64,000 bases of DNA from Falsiroseomonas sp050563535 (GTDB lineage Bacteria > Pseudomonadota > Alphaproteobacteria > Acetobacterales > Acetobacteraceae): contig NZ_JBNXUO010000015.1 in NCBI RefSeq assembly GCF_050563535.1, positions 1 to 64,000 of the forward strand, read 5' to 3'. The notes beneath the pieces were generated by a model that did no database searches, had not been told where the DNA came from, and was given only the letters and a program-made list of their open reading frames with translations. Each line of letters opens with the position of its first letter. The stretch's first letter is position 1. Below, piece after piece: positions 25,397-33,771 of this stretch. The position numbers and the translations under genes are program-made.

Positions 25397-26797
25397 ATGC
25401 TGCTGATCCTCCAGGCCGCGCCGCTGCTGCTGCTGGTCGCGCTGCTGCTGTCGGGGCGGGCGGGGCCGGTGCCGGCGGTGCTGGCCGCGCTGGCCGCGGC
25501 GGTGCCGGGCGTGCTGCTGTCGCTGCCCGGCGGCACCGCGCCGCTGGCCTTCCTGGCGGAGGAGACGGCGCGCGGCGCCTTCCTCGCGGCGAAGCCGATC
25601 GGGGTGGTCACCGGCGGGCTGCTGTTCCATGCCTCCCTCGCGCGCGAGGAACCGGCCCGCGCGGCGCCGGCCGCGCCGCGACGCATCTTCGTCGCCACCC
25701 TGCTGATGGGCGGCTTCATGGAAAGCGTCACGGGCTTTGCCGTCGGCGCGGTCTTCGCCCTGTCGGCGCTGCGCGGCATGGGGCTCGGCGGGGCGCCGGC
25801 GGGGGCGATGGCGCTGCTGGCGCTGGTGCTGGTGCCCTGGGGCGGGCTCGGCCCCGGCACGGCGCTGGGCGCCGCGCTGATCGGGCTGCCGGCGCAGGCG
25901 GTCGCCGCCGCGACGGCCTGGCCCAACGCCGCCTGGCTGCCGCTGCTGGGCCCGGTGCTGTGGCGGCTCTGCGCCGCGGCCGGGGTGGCGGTGCCGGCGG
26001 CGGAGCGGCTGGCGCAGACCGCCTTCCTCGTCGTCGTCGCGGCGCTGCTCGTGGCGTCCCACGCGCTGTTCCCCTTCGAGGTCGCGGGAATCCTGGCGAC
26101 GGGCCTGCCGCTGCTCCTCGCGCTCTGGCGGCTCGACCCGCCACGGGGCGCGGAGGGCTGGCGGCGGGCGGGGGTGGCGATGTCCCCCTATCTGGGCCTG
26201 ACCGCGGCGCTGCTGCTGGCGCGCGGCTGGGCGCGCGCGCCGGCCTGGGCGCCCTTCCCCGACCTGCCGGGCTTCCCCGCCACCCATGTCGCCGTCGTGC
26301 TGTGGGTGGTGGCCGGGGCGCTGCTGCTGCGCCGGGCGGATGGCGCGGCGCGGGCGCGCGGCGCGCTGTGGCGCGCCTGGCGGCCGGCGTTGGCGATGCT
26401 GCTGTACGTGGTGCTGGCGCGCTGGCTGGCGGGGGCGGGGGTGGCGGGTGCGCTGGCGGGCGCCGCCGCCGCGGCGCTCGGGCCCGCGGCGCCCTATCTC
26501 GTGCCGCCGCTCGGGCTGCTCTCGGGGATGGTGACGGGCAGCAATGTGGGGTCGAACGCGGCCTTGATGCCGGTGCAGGCCGCGCTGGGCCGCGCCGCGG
26601 GCCTGCCGGAGATGCTCGCCCCGGCGCTGCACAACTTCGCCGGCGCGGCGGGGGCGGGCATGTCCTTCGCGGTGACGGCGCTGGTCTGCGGCCTGCTGGC
26701 GGATGGCACGCGGCAGGCGGCGCTGTGGCGGCTGCTCGCGCCCTCCCTCGCGGCGGTGCTGGCGATCGGCTGGATCAGCGTGGCGCTGTGGCGCTGA
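25397..26797 (+). CDS. L-lactate permease family transporter (LctP-like)
   Basis: A 466-residue membrane protein with about twelve hydrophobic segments. LctP-family marks: GGFMESVTGFAVGAVFAL, GLGPGTALGAALIG and the conserved GMVTGSNVGSNAALMPVQAAL followed by HNFAGAAGAGMSFA. It is shorter than E. coli LldP (about 550), as is common in this branch. It would import lactate or glycolate with protons. AAGGATGGGG precedes ATG 25397. Its last 23 bases overlap the next gene tail to tail. Confidence 0.88.
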   Translation: MLLILQAAPLLLLVALLLSGRAGPVPAVLAALAAAVPGVLLSLPGGTAPLAFLAEETARGAFLAAKPIGVVTGGLLFHASLAREEPARAAPAAPRRIFVATLLMGGFMESVTGFAVGAVFALSALRGMGLGGAPAGAMALLALVLVPWGGLGPGTALGAALIGLPAQAVAAATAWPNAAWLPLLGPVLWRLCAAAGVAVPAAERLAQTAFLVVVAALLVASHALFPFEVAGILATGLPLLLALWRLDPPRGAEGWRRAGVAMSPYLGLTAALLLARGWARAPAWAPFPDLPGFPATHVAVVLWVVAGALLLRRADGAARARGALWRAWRPALAMLLYVVLARWLAGAGVAGALAGAAAAALGPAAPYLVPPLGLLSGMVTGSNVGSNAALMPVQAALGRAAGLPEMLAPALHNFAGAAGAGMSFAVTALVCGLLADGTRQAALWRLLAPSLAAVLAIGWISVALWR

Positions 26798-27026
26798 GCC
26801 GGCCGGCGGCCGCCAGCGCCGCGCGCCCATCCGCCGTCGCCGCGACCAGCAGGCTGCCATCGGGCTCGGCATGGCAGCGGATCAGCCCGCGCTCCGACGC
26901 CTCCTCCCACACCGTCAGGCGGGGGCAGGATGTGCGCCACGCGTCGATCGCCTCGGCATAGGGGCGCGGGCGGGCCGCGACATATTCCACGAGGTCGAGG
27001 ACGAGGGGTTCGGTGGTGGCGGTCAT
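26775..27026 (-). CDS. Small conserved protein, possibly winged-helix
   Basis: An 83-residue protein starting MTATTEPLVLDLVEYVAARPRPYAEAIDAWRTSCPRL. The pattern of three short helices followed by a hairpin (IRCHAEPDGSLLVAATADGRAAL) suggests a small winged-helix fold. Similar short proteins occur as unknowns in proteobacteria. Three in-frame bases of stop overlap region lie inside the permease gene end (23-base overlap). Codon use looks coding. Function unknown. Confidence 0.65.
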   Translation of the reverse strand: MTATTEPLVLDLVEYVAARPRPYAEAIDAWRTSCPRLTVWEEASERGLIRCHAEPDGSLLVAATADGRAALAAAGRLSATAPR

Positions 27027-27197
27027 GGCGTTTCCTCCGCCGGGCGCCGAGGGACGGCCGGGCGCCCTGCCTTCCCGTCTTGCGCCTGCCGGTGATGCGG
27101 CGCAAGCCGCGCGTGCCGCGCCAGGGCGGCCCGCCATTCCCGCGCCGCGGCGCGCGAGGTGGATCGCGCGTGTCGGCGCCGTCACATGATTGCGGCA

Positions 27198-27294
27198 TTG
27201 ACACTCCACCGAAACTTCACGCGGCGCGGCGCCGCCCCTAGCGTCCGCCGCGGAGGGACGCGGCCAGGGGTCGAGCCGCCCCTGGAGATTCGGA
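27198..27294 (+). promoter_or_regulatory. terC leader: -35-like TTGACA and mutually exclusive hairpins
   Basis: TTGACA stands at 27198-27203, though no good -10 follows. Downstream, hairpin A pairs CCCCT (27235-27239) with AGGGG (27266-27270) around an inner 6-bp stem (27241-27246 with 27256-27261). Hairpin B pairs CCAGGGG (27264-27270) with CCCCTGG (27279-27285). They share AGGGG and cannot coexist. Hairpin B takes in the first half of the GGAG ribosome site of terC (27284-27287). The rest of the gap 27027-27234 shows nothing I can support. Confidence 0.5.
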
Positions 27295-27924
27295 ATGGAT
27301 TCGTTGCTCTCCCAGGCGCCGCAGTTCCTGGAGATCCTCTGGCTCAACATCGTGCTGTCCGGCGACAACGCCGTGGTCATCGGCCTTGCCGCCGCGGGCC
27401 TGCCGGAGAAGCTGCGCACCAGGGCGGTGATGTTCGGCATCGTGGCGGCCGCGGTGCTCCGCATCGTCTTCTCGATCTTCGCCACCTTCCTGCTGACGCT
27501 GTGGTGGATCGACATCGTGGGCGGGCTGGCGCTGCTCTACATCGCCTGGGGCTTCATGAAGGAGCTTCGCGGCAAGGAGGACGAGGAGGAGAGCCATGGC
27601 GAGCACAAGGAGAAGACCCTCCTCCAGGCGCTGTGGCAGATCATCGTCGCCGACGTGTCGATGAGCCTCGACAACGTGCTCGCCGTCGCGGCGGTGGCGC
27701 GGAACAACGTGCCGATGCTGGTCGCGGGGCTGCTCGTCTCCATCGTGCTGATGGGCGTGCTGGGCAATTTCCTGGCGCGGCTGCTGGACCGCTACAGGTT
27801 CATCGCCTGGATCGGCCTGGCGCTGATCGCCTATATCGGCATCGAGCTGCTGTGGGAGGGCCTGATCATCGCGAACGCGACCCTGCATCTGGGCCTGCCC
27901 CTGCCGGCGCCGCACGGGCACTGA
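27295..27924 (+). CDS. TerC/YjbE-family integral membrane protein
   Basis: A 209-residue membrane protein with about six or seven hydrophobic segments. The TerC signature appears twice: NIVLSGDNAVVIGLAA (about 18-33) and VADVSMSLDNVLAVAAVA (about 118-136), whose Asp/Asn residues are thought to bind metal in the membrane. A charged loop rich in Glu, His and Lys (about 93-107) divides the halves. TerC/Alx/YkoY relatives export manganese and are often riboswitch-controlled, which makes the leader here interesting. A 12-bp terminator stem follows. Confidence 0.92.
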   Translation: MDSLLSQAPQFLEILWLNIVLSGDNAVVIGLAAAGLPEKLRTRAVMFGIVAAAVLRIVFSIFATFLLTLWWIDIVGGLALLYIAWGFMKELRGKEDEEESHGEHKEKTLLQALWQIIVADVSMSLDNVLAVAAVARNNVPMLVAGLLVSIVLMGVLGNFLARLLDRYRFIAWIGLALIAYIGIELLWEGLIIANATLHLGLPLPAPHGH

Positions 27925-27941
27925 GGCGCGGCGCGGGGAAG

Positions 27942-27977
27942 GCGGGGGCCGGCGCGGGATTGAAGGCCGGCCCCCGC
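27942..27977 (+). terminator. Terminator after terC-family gene
   Basis: A perfect 12-bp stem (27942-27953 with 27966-27977) with a 12-base loop lies 18 bases after the TerC-family stop codon and is followed by TTC. It separates terC from the TRAP operon. Confidence 0.6.
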
Positions 27978-28038
27978 TTCACCTATACGGCTCCGCAGCG
28001 GACGCCGGTCGCGGCGCCCGGACCTGGGGAGAGCTTCC

Positions 28039-29016
28039 ATGACCATCGCCCGCCGCCTGGCGTTCGCCGCCGCGCTGGCCCTGCCGCTCGGCGCCGCGCC
28101 CGCCCTCGCGCAGACCCAGCTGACCATCCAGCACCCGCTGCCGCTGAACAGCCACTACGGCGCCGGCGCGAGCGCCATCAAGGAGGCGTTCGAGCGCGCG
28201 ACCAACAACCGCTTCCGCGTCAACATCCAGCGCAACGACAACGAGCGCGAGGCGATCGAGAGCGCGCAGATCGGCACCATCGAGTGCTATCTCGGCTCCA
28301 ACGGCCCGGTCGGCAACTTCGTGCCGGAGGCCCGGAACCTCGACGTGCCCTTCCTGTTCCGCGACACCGCCCATGCCCGCGGCGTGCTCGACGGCGCGAT
28401 CGGCCAGGAACTGCTGGCCCGCTTCCCCTCCCGCGGGCTGGTCGGCGTGGTCTGGATGGAGAACGGCTTCCGCCACCTGACCAATTCCAGGCGCGAGGTG
28501 AACCAGCCCGCCGACATCCGCGGCCTGAAGGTCCGCACGATGGAGAACCCGGTGCACATGCGGGCCTTCAACGCGCTCGGCGCCCTGCCGACGCCGATGG
28601 CCTTCAGCGAACTGGTGCCGGCGCTGCAGCAGGGTACGGTGGACGGGCAGGAGAACCCGATCCCGGTGATCGTGGCGAACAACCTGAACCAGGTGCAGCG
28701 CTTCCTGACGCTGACGGGCCACGTCTATTCGCCGGGCATCCTCATCTGCAACCCGGGCTTCATCAACCGCCTCAACGCCGCCGACCGCGCCGCCTTCCAG
28801 GCCGCAGCCGTGGCCGGGCGGGACGCCAACCGCGCCCGCGTCACCGCCGACGACCAGTCCGGCATCGACGAGCTGCGCCGCCGCGGCATGACGGTGACGA
28901 CCTCGGTCGACAACGCCGCCTTCCAGCAGGCGCTCGCGCCGCAGGCCGCGCAGATCGAGCAGCAGCTCGACGCCGCCCTGCTCCGCCGTATCCGCGAGTG
29001 GCAGCCGGGCTCGTAA
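28039..29016 (+). CDS. dctP: TRAP transporter substrate-binding protein (DctP, second system)
   Basis: A 325-residue periplasmic receptor with signal MTIARRLAFAAALALPLG cleaved after PALAQ. DctP features: LTIQHPLPLNSHYGAGASAIKEAF, the IRGLKVRTMENPVHMRAF core with the substrate-contacting Arg, and MAFSELVPALQQGTVDGQENP, which is nearly diagnostic. GGGGAGAG lies upstream of ATG 28039. It heads an operon with dctQ, dctM and a glycosylase gene. It is not closely similar to the receptor at 6918. Confidence 0.95.
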   Translation: MTIARRLAFAAALALPLGAAPALAQTQLTIQHPLPLNSHYGAGASAIKEAFERATNNRFRVNIQRNDNEREAIESAQIGTIECYLGSNGPVGNFVPEARNLDVPFLFRDTAHARGVLDGAIGQELLARFPSRGLVGVVWMENGFRHLTNSRREVNQPADIRGLKVRTMENPVHMRAFNALGALPTPMAFSELVPALQQGTVDGQENPIPVIVANNLNQVQRFLTLTGHVYSPGILICNPGFINRLNAADRAAFQAAAVAGRDANRARVTADDQSGIDELRRRGMTVTTSVDNAAFQQALAPQAAQIEQQLDAALLRRIREWQPGS

Positions 29017-29029
29017 GAGGGCACCGCGA

Positions 29030-29060
29030 AGCGGGGGCGCGGGACCGGCCCGCGCCCGCT
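29030..29060 (+). promoter_or_regulatory. Hairpin between TRAP receptor gene and dctQ
   Basis: An 8-bp GC stem (29036-29043 with 29049-29056) is extended by four more pairs after a two-base bulge. It lies in the 63-base gap between receptor and small permease, the same place as the hairpin at 6872 in the other TRAP operon. A role in setting the receptor-to-permease ratio is inferred. Confidence 0.5.
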
Positions 29061-29079
29061 GTCTCTGTCCGGGGGGCGG

Positions 29080-29676
29080 ATGAACGCGATGAATGCCATG
29101 CCGCTCTGGGCGACGGGGGCGGCGACGCTGGCCGCCGTCGCCGCGGCGCTCTGGGCGGGGTCCGGCGGCGGGGCGCGCGCCGCGCTGCGCCGCGCCGTGC
29201 TGGGTCTCGACCGCGTCACCACGGGGGCGGCCTCCATCCTCGCCTGCCTGGCCCTTGCCATCGCGGTGCTGGCGGGGCTGTGGCAGGTGGTCTCCCGCTT
29301 CGCGACGGAGACGCCCGCCACCTGGTCCGAGGCGCTGGTCCGCGTCAGCCTGGTGTGGATGGCCTATCTCGGCGTCGCGGTCGCGTTGCGGGCGGGGGCG
29401 CTGGTGTCGATCGACGTCGCGCATCGCTATGCCCGCGGCACGCTGCAGCGCGGGATCGAGGCCGCGGCGCTGGCCTGCTCGCTCTCGCTGATGGGGGTGA
29501 TGTTCTGGTTCGGCTGGATCATGGCGGGGCGCGTGCAGTTCCAGGAGATGGCGGGGCTCGAGGTCAGCATGTCCTGGGGCTACGCCGCGATCCCGGTCGG
29601 CGCGGTCTTCGCGATGGTGGGCGCGGTGGCGCATTTCCTGGACCGCCGCAACGAGGAACTGGAGGCCGCGGTATGA
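29080..29676 (+). CDS. dctQ: TRAP transporter small permease (DctQ, second system)
   Basis: A 198-residue small permease. An extra N-terminal hydrophobic stretch precedes the four conserved helices. The centre TPATWSEALVRVSLVWMAYLGVAVALRAGALVSI carries the usual TWSEE/ALRxGAH-like pattern. Methionines at 1, 4 and 7 make the exact start uncertain. The stop overlaps the dctM ATG by four bases. Confidence 0.88.
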   Translation: MNAMNAMPLWATGAATLAAVAAALWAGSGGGARAALRRAVLGLDRVTTGAASILACLALAIAVLAGLWQVVSRFATETPATWSEALVRVSLVWMAYLGVAVALRAGALVSIDVAHRYARGTLQRGIEAAALACSLSLMGVMFWFGWIMAGRVQFQEMAGLEVSMSWGYAAIPVGAVFAMVGAVAHFLDRRNEELEAAV

Positions 29677-30950
29677 GCGGCGCGATGCTCACGGTGATGC
29701 TGGTGCTGTTCGCGGCCAGCATCCCCGTCGCGGTGGCCATCGGGCTTGCCGCCATCGTCGGCATCCAGGGCTACACGAGCTTCCCGCTGATCGTCGCGGC
29801 GCAGCAGCTTTTCGTCGCGGTCGACAAATTCCCGCTCGCCGCCATCCCCTTCTTCATCCTGGCGGGCAACCTGATGGATGTCGGCGGCATCTCCCGCCGG
29901 CTGGTGGACTTCGCCAAGTCGCTCGTGGGCGGCATCCAGGGCGGGCTGCCGGCGACCTGCGTCGTCACCTGCATGATCTTCGCCGCGATCAGCGGGTCGA
30001 GCGTCGCGACCACCTTCGCGATCGGCGCCATCATGATTCCGGCGCTGGTACGCGCGGGCTACCCGGTGGCCTTCGCCGCCGCGCTGCAGGCCACGGCGGC
30101 GGAGCTCGGCGTCATCATCCCGCCGTCGATCCCGATGATCCTCTACGGCGTCACCACCCAGACCTCCATCCCCGAACTGTTCATCGCGGGCTTCGGGCCG
30201 GGCCTGCTGATCGGTGGCGCGCTGATCGCGACCGTACTGGTGTGGTGCCGCATCGCCGGCTGGGGGAAGCAGGACGGCGAAGGCCGCCTGCCCTTCCGCA
30301 CCGCGCTGCGGCAGGCGGGCTGGGCGCTGTTCATGCCGGTGGTCGTGCTCGGCGGCATCTATGGCGGCGTCACCACGCCGACCGAGGCGAGCGTGATCGC
30401 GGTGGTCTATGCCATCCTGGTCGGCATGTTCCTGCACCGCGAACTCGGCTGGCGGGACCTCTACCCGATCTTCCGCAAGTCGGTCGTCTCGTCGGCCGTC
30501 ATCATGTTCATCATCGCCTGCGCGGCGCTGTTCTCCTGGCTGCTGAACCGGCAGGGCGTGCCGGACCTGGCGGCGGCCTGGCTGGTGGAGACCTTCGACG
30601 GGCCGGGGCTCTACCTCCTCGGCGTGAACCTGTTCCTGTTCGTGGTGGGGATGTTCGTCGAGACCTCGGCCTCGATCATCGTGCTCGCCCCCATCCTGCA
30701 GGAGGCGGCGGAACGCTTCGGGATCGACGGCGTGCATTTCGGCACGGTGATGGTGGTGAACCTGGCGATGGGCATGATCACGCCGCCCTTCGGCGTGAAC
30801 CTGTTCGCCGCCGCGCAGGTGGCCGGCACCAGCATCGACCGCATGATGCGCTACCTGCCGGTCTTCATCGGCGTCATCTTCGCCTGCCTGATGGTCATCA
30901 CCTACGTTCCCTGGATCACCCTGACCCTGCCGCACCTGGTGTTCCGGTGA
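29673..30950 (+). CDS. dctM: TRAP transporter large permease (DctM, second system)
   Basis: A 425-residue permease with about twelve membrane segments. Typical elements: PFFILAGNLMDVGGISRRLVDF, FAAISGSSVATTFAIG, GVIIPPSIPMILYG, GGVTTPTEASVIAVVYA and MITPPFGVNLFAA. ATGA overlap with dctQ shows coupled translation, and its own TGA overlaps the GTG start of the glycosylase gene. The complete receptor-dctQ-dctM set makes this the second whole TRAP system in the window. Confidence 0.96.
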   Translation: MSGAMLTVMLVLFAASIPVAVAIGLAAIVGIQGYTSFPLIVAAQQLFVAVDKFPLAAIPFFILAGNLMDVGGISRRLVDFAKSLVGGIQGGLPATCVVTCMIFAAISGSSVATTFAIGAIMIPALVRAGYPVAFAAALQATAAELGVIIPPSIPMILYGVTTQTSIPELFIAGFGPGLLIGGALIATVLVWCRIAGWGKQDGEGRLPFRTALRQAGWALFMPVVVLGGIYGGVTTPTEASVIAVVYAILVGMFLHRELGWRDLYPIFRKSVVSSAVIMFIIACAALFSWLLNRQGVPDLAAAWLVETFDGPGLYLLGVNLFLFVVGMFVETSASIIVLAPILQEAAERFGIDGVHFGTVMVVNLAMGMITPPFGVNLFAAAQVAGTSIDRMMRYLPVFIGVIFACLMVITYVPWITLTLPHLVFR

Positions 30951-31636
30951 GCGAGGCGGGGCCGGCGGCGCTGGCGCCGAAGCTGCCGCGCGCCGCGCCC
31001 GCCATGGGCGGGCCCGCCGCGCTGAAGCACCTGCGGCGCGACCCGGTGCTGAAGGCGGTGATCCGCAGCATCGGCCCCTGCACGCTGCGCCCGGTGCGGC
31101 GCGAGCCGTACGAGGCGCTGGTGCGCGCCATCGCGCACCAGCAGGTGCATGGCCGCGCGGCGGAAGCCATCCTCGGCCGCTTCATCGCGCTGCATCCGGG
31201 CCACGACTTCCCGCCCGCGGATGCGGTGCTGGCGACCCCGGTGGAGGCGATGCGCGCCTGCGGCCTTTCGGGCGCCAAGGTCGCCGCGATCCGCGACATC
31301 GCGGAGAAGTCCGTGGGCGGGCTGGTTCCCACACGCCGCGCCGCGGCCCGCCTGCAGGACGAGGCGCTGGTCGAGCGACTGGTCGCCATCCGCGGCGTCG
31401 GCCGCTGGACGGTGGAGATGCTGCTGATCTTCACCCTCGGCCGGCCGGACGTGCTGCCGGTGGACGATTTCGGCGTGCGCGAGGGCTGGCGCGTGGCGAC
31501 GGGGGCCGATGCCCAGGTGAAGCCCCGCGAGCTTGCCGCGATCGGCGAGGCCTGGGGGCCCTGGCGGTCCATCGCGGCCTGGTACCTGTGGCGCGCGGCG
31601 GATGCGGCGAAGGCCAGCCGCTTCAAGCCCCAGTAG
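30947..31636 (+). CDS. DNA-3-methyladenine glycosylase II (AlkA-type)
   Basis: A 229-residue HhH-GPD base-excision glycosylase. The helix-hairpin-helix spans about 146-165 (AIRGVGRWTVEMLLIF) and is followed by the catalytic Asp in LPVDDFGV (172-174). The upstream REPYEALVRAIAHQQVHGRAA segment is the substrate-pocket helix. There is no iron-sulphur cluster motif, as expected for AlkA. The GTG start overlaps the dctM stop (GTGA), so this repair gene is translated together with a transporter, an unexpected coupling. Confidence 0.9.
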   Translation: MSEAGPAALAPKLPRAAPAMGGPAALKHLRRDPVLKAVIRSIGPCTLRPVRREPYEALVRAIAHQQVHGRAAEAILGRFIALHPGHDFPPADAVLATPVEAMRACGLSGAKVAAIRDIAEKSVGGLVPTRRAAARLQDEALVERLVAIRGVGRWTVEMLLIFTLGRPDVLPVDDFGVREGWRVATGADAQVKPRELAAIGEAWGPWRSIAAWYLWRAADAAKASRFKPQ

Positions 31637-31688
31637 GGCGGCGCCGCCACCCCTCCCCCGCCCGCGCGGCAGGGAGTAAGCGGGGCGG

Positions 31689-32714
31689 ATGCGCCCGACG
31701 CTGCATCCCCGCCTGCTGAACGGCCGCACCGGCGACCCGGCGGTCTTCGTGGAGGCGATGCACGCGCCGGGCGCGGTGCTGTTCGACTGCGGCGACCTCT
31801 CCGCCCTGTCGCCCGGCCACCTCCTGCGGGTCGAGGCGCTCTGCGTCTCCCACGCCCACATGGACCACTGGGCGGATCTCGACCGGCTGCTGCGGCCGCT
31901 GGTGGGGCGGGAGAAGACGCTGCGACTGGTCGGCCCGCCGGGCCTCGCCGCGCGGCTGCACCACCGGATGCGGTCCTACACCTGGAACCTGGTGGACCGC
32001 ATCGCGGCGGAACTGGTGCTGGAGGTGACGGAGGTGCATCCCGCGCCGCCCTTCCCGCGCAGCCGGCTGCGCCTGCGGACGGCCTTCGCGGCGGAGGAGA
32101 TGCCGCCCCTGGCGCCGGGGCCGGACGGCGCCCTGCTCACCGTCGGTGCGCTGCGGCTGCACGCGGCGCTGCTCGACCACGGCACGCCCTCGCTCGGCTT
32201 CGCCCTGCGGGAGGCGGTGCACCTGAATGTCTGGCGCAGCCGGCTGGATGCGGCGGGCCTGCCGACCGGGCCCTGGCTCGCGGGCCTGAAGGCGGCGGTG
32301 GCGGCGGGGCTGGCGGACGACCATCCGGTGCCCGTCTTCGCCCGCCCGGCGGAAGCGCGGGGCGCGCCGCGCCGCCCGCTCGGCGCGCTGCGCGACCTCG
32401 TCGGGGTCAGCCCGGGGCAGCGGATCGCCTACCTGACCGACTTCGCCGACACGCCGGCGAACCGCGCCGCGGCCATCGACCTCGCCCGCGGGGCCGACAC
32501 GCTGTTCATCGAGGCGCCCTTCCTGGCCGCGGATGCCGCGATCGCGGCCGACCGGATGCACCTGACCACCGCCGCCGCCGGCGTCATCGCGCGGGCGGCC
32601 GGGGTGCGGCGGGTCGAGCCCTTCCACCTCTCGCCGCGCTACCACGGGCAGGAAGCCGCCTGGATCTCGGAGATCGAGGCCGCCTTCGGCCGGCCGTTGG
32701 TGCCCCAGGGATAG
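31689..32714 (+). CDS. RNase Z-like metallo-beta-lactamase-fold hydrolase
   Basis: A 341-residue MBL-fold protein. The metal motif is His55-x-His57-x-Asp59-His60 (SHAHMDHW); other likely ligands are Asp171-His172 near LLDHGTPSLGF, the Asp in YLTDFADT and a late His in FHLSPRYHG. The HLSPRY element and the general plan resemble ribonuclease Z/ElaC, although the N-terminal part is divergent. tRNA 3' processing is possible, but a general hydrolase role is equally likely. Confidence 0.82.
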   Translation: MRPTLHPRLLNGRTGDPAVFVEAMHAPGAVLFDCGDLSALSPGHLLRVEALCVSHAHMDHWADLDRLLRPLVGREKTLRLVGPPGLAARLHHRMRSYTWNLVDRIAAELVLEVTEVHPAPPFPRSRLRLRTAFAAEEMPPLAPGPDGALLTVGALRLHAALLDHGTPSLGFALREAVHLNVWRSRLDAAGLPTGPWLAGLKAAVAAGLADDHPVPVFARPAEARGAPRRPLGALRDLVGVSPGQRIAYLTDFADTPANRAAAIDLARGADTLFIEAPFLAADAAIAADRMHLTTAAAGVIARAAGVRRVEPFHLSPRYHGQEAAWISEIEAAFGRPLVPQG

Positions 32715-32783
32715 CCGGGCCGGGTTGTCGCGCGCGGACGCTTCGTGCCCCATGCGCGCCGGACGCGAAGGGGGCGGGGGCCG

Positions 32784-33686
32784 ATGACACGACGGGGTGC
32801 GTTGCTGACGGTGCTGGGCGGGCTGTCGGCGACGCTGGCCGCGGGCGGGCTCTACGGCTTCTGGATCGAGCCGACGTACCGGCTTCGCGTCGCGGAATAC
32901 CGGCTGCGCCCGCCGGGCTGGCCGGCCGACCGGGCGCTGACCATCGCCGCGCTCTCCGACATCCATGCCAACGAGCCTTTCATGCCGCTGGAACGCGTGC
33001 AGGAGATCGTGGAGGCGACCAACGCGCTGCGGCCGGACCTGGTGGTGCTGCTCGGCGACTATCTCGGCAATGCCAGGTTCATCCGTCGCGTGATCCCCGC
33101 GGCCGAGACGGCGCAGGTGCTGCGCGGGCTGCGCGCGCCGCACGGCGTGCACACCGTGCTCGGCAACCATGACTGGTGGGAGGACCCGCAGGCGCAGCGA
33201 TTCCGCCGCGGCCCGCCGCGCATGGCCCGGCAGCTGGCCGATGCCGGGCTGTCGGTGCTGCACAACGCGGCGGTGAAGACCGGCTTCCGCGGGCAGGGCT
33301 TCTGGGTGGCGGGCCTCGGCAGCCTCTGGGCCTTCAACGAGGGCGAGGGCCGCTACCTCGGCGCCAACGACCTCGGCCGCACGCTGGCCGGGGTGACGGA
33401 CCGCGACCCCGTCATCCTGCTGAGCCACGAGCCGGACATCTTCCCGCAGGTGCCGGCGGGGCGCGTCGCGCTGACGCTCTGCGGCCACACGCATGGGGGG
33501 CAGGTGCGGCTCGGCGGCTGGTCGCCCATCGTGCCCTCGGCCTTCGGCAACCGCTACGCACATGGACATGTGGTCGAGGAGGGGAAGCACATGGTCGTCT
33601 CGGGCGGCCTCGGCACCTCCCTCCTGCCGGTGCGGCTCGGCGTGCCGCCGGAGATCACGCTGGTCCGCCTGGGCGGCGTCGGGTAG
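32784..33686 (+). CDS. YkuE-type calcineurin-like metallophosphoesterase
   Basis: A 300-residue phosphoesterase. A hydrophobic N-terminal segment (about 5-26, with TRRGALLTVLGG as a possible twin-arginine-like signal) suggests export or membrane anchoring. The dinuclear metal site is intact: Asp59-x-His61 (LSDIHAN), Gly-Asp92, GNHD 127-130, LLSHEPD and GHTHGG. Close relatives are YkuE/YaeI-type enzymes. GGGGGCGGGGG precedes ATG 32784; an in-frame ATG at 32745 would mask the signal. Confidence 0.9.
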   Translation: MTRRGALLTVLGGLSATLAAGGLYGFWIEPTYRLRVAEYRLRPPGWPADRALTIAALSDIHANEPFMPLERVQEIVEATNALRPDLVVLLGDYLGNARFIRRVIPAAETAQVLRGLRAPHGVHTVLGNHDWWEDPQAQRFRRGPPRMARQLADAGLSVLHNAAVKTGFRGQGFWVAGLGSLWAFNEGEGRYLGANDLGRTLAGVTDRDPVILLSHEPDIFPQVPAGRVALTLCGHTHGGQVRLGGWSPIVPSAFGNRYAHGHVVEEGKHMVVSGGLGTSLLPVRLGVPPEITLVRLGGVG

Positions 33687-33771
33687 CGCAGGGTTGATGT
33701 TGCGATTCCGGTGACAGGCGCGTCCCTTCCATGCGACGCTCGTTCGTCCTTCCCTTGCTGCGGACAGGACG

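Noticed and set aside
27235..27294. Classic yybP-ykoY manganese riboswitch before terC
   Set aside because: I could not find the conserved loop sequences of that class; only the alternative-hairpin structure is supported.
27159..30950. Open frame of 1263 codons on plus
   Set aside because: The upstream part is an out-of-frame shadow of terC, the TRAP receptor and dctQ; only the dctM part from 29673 is real.
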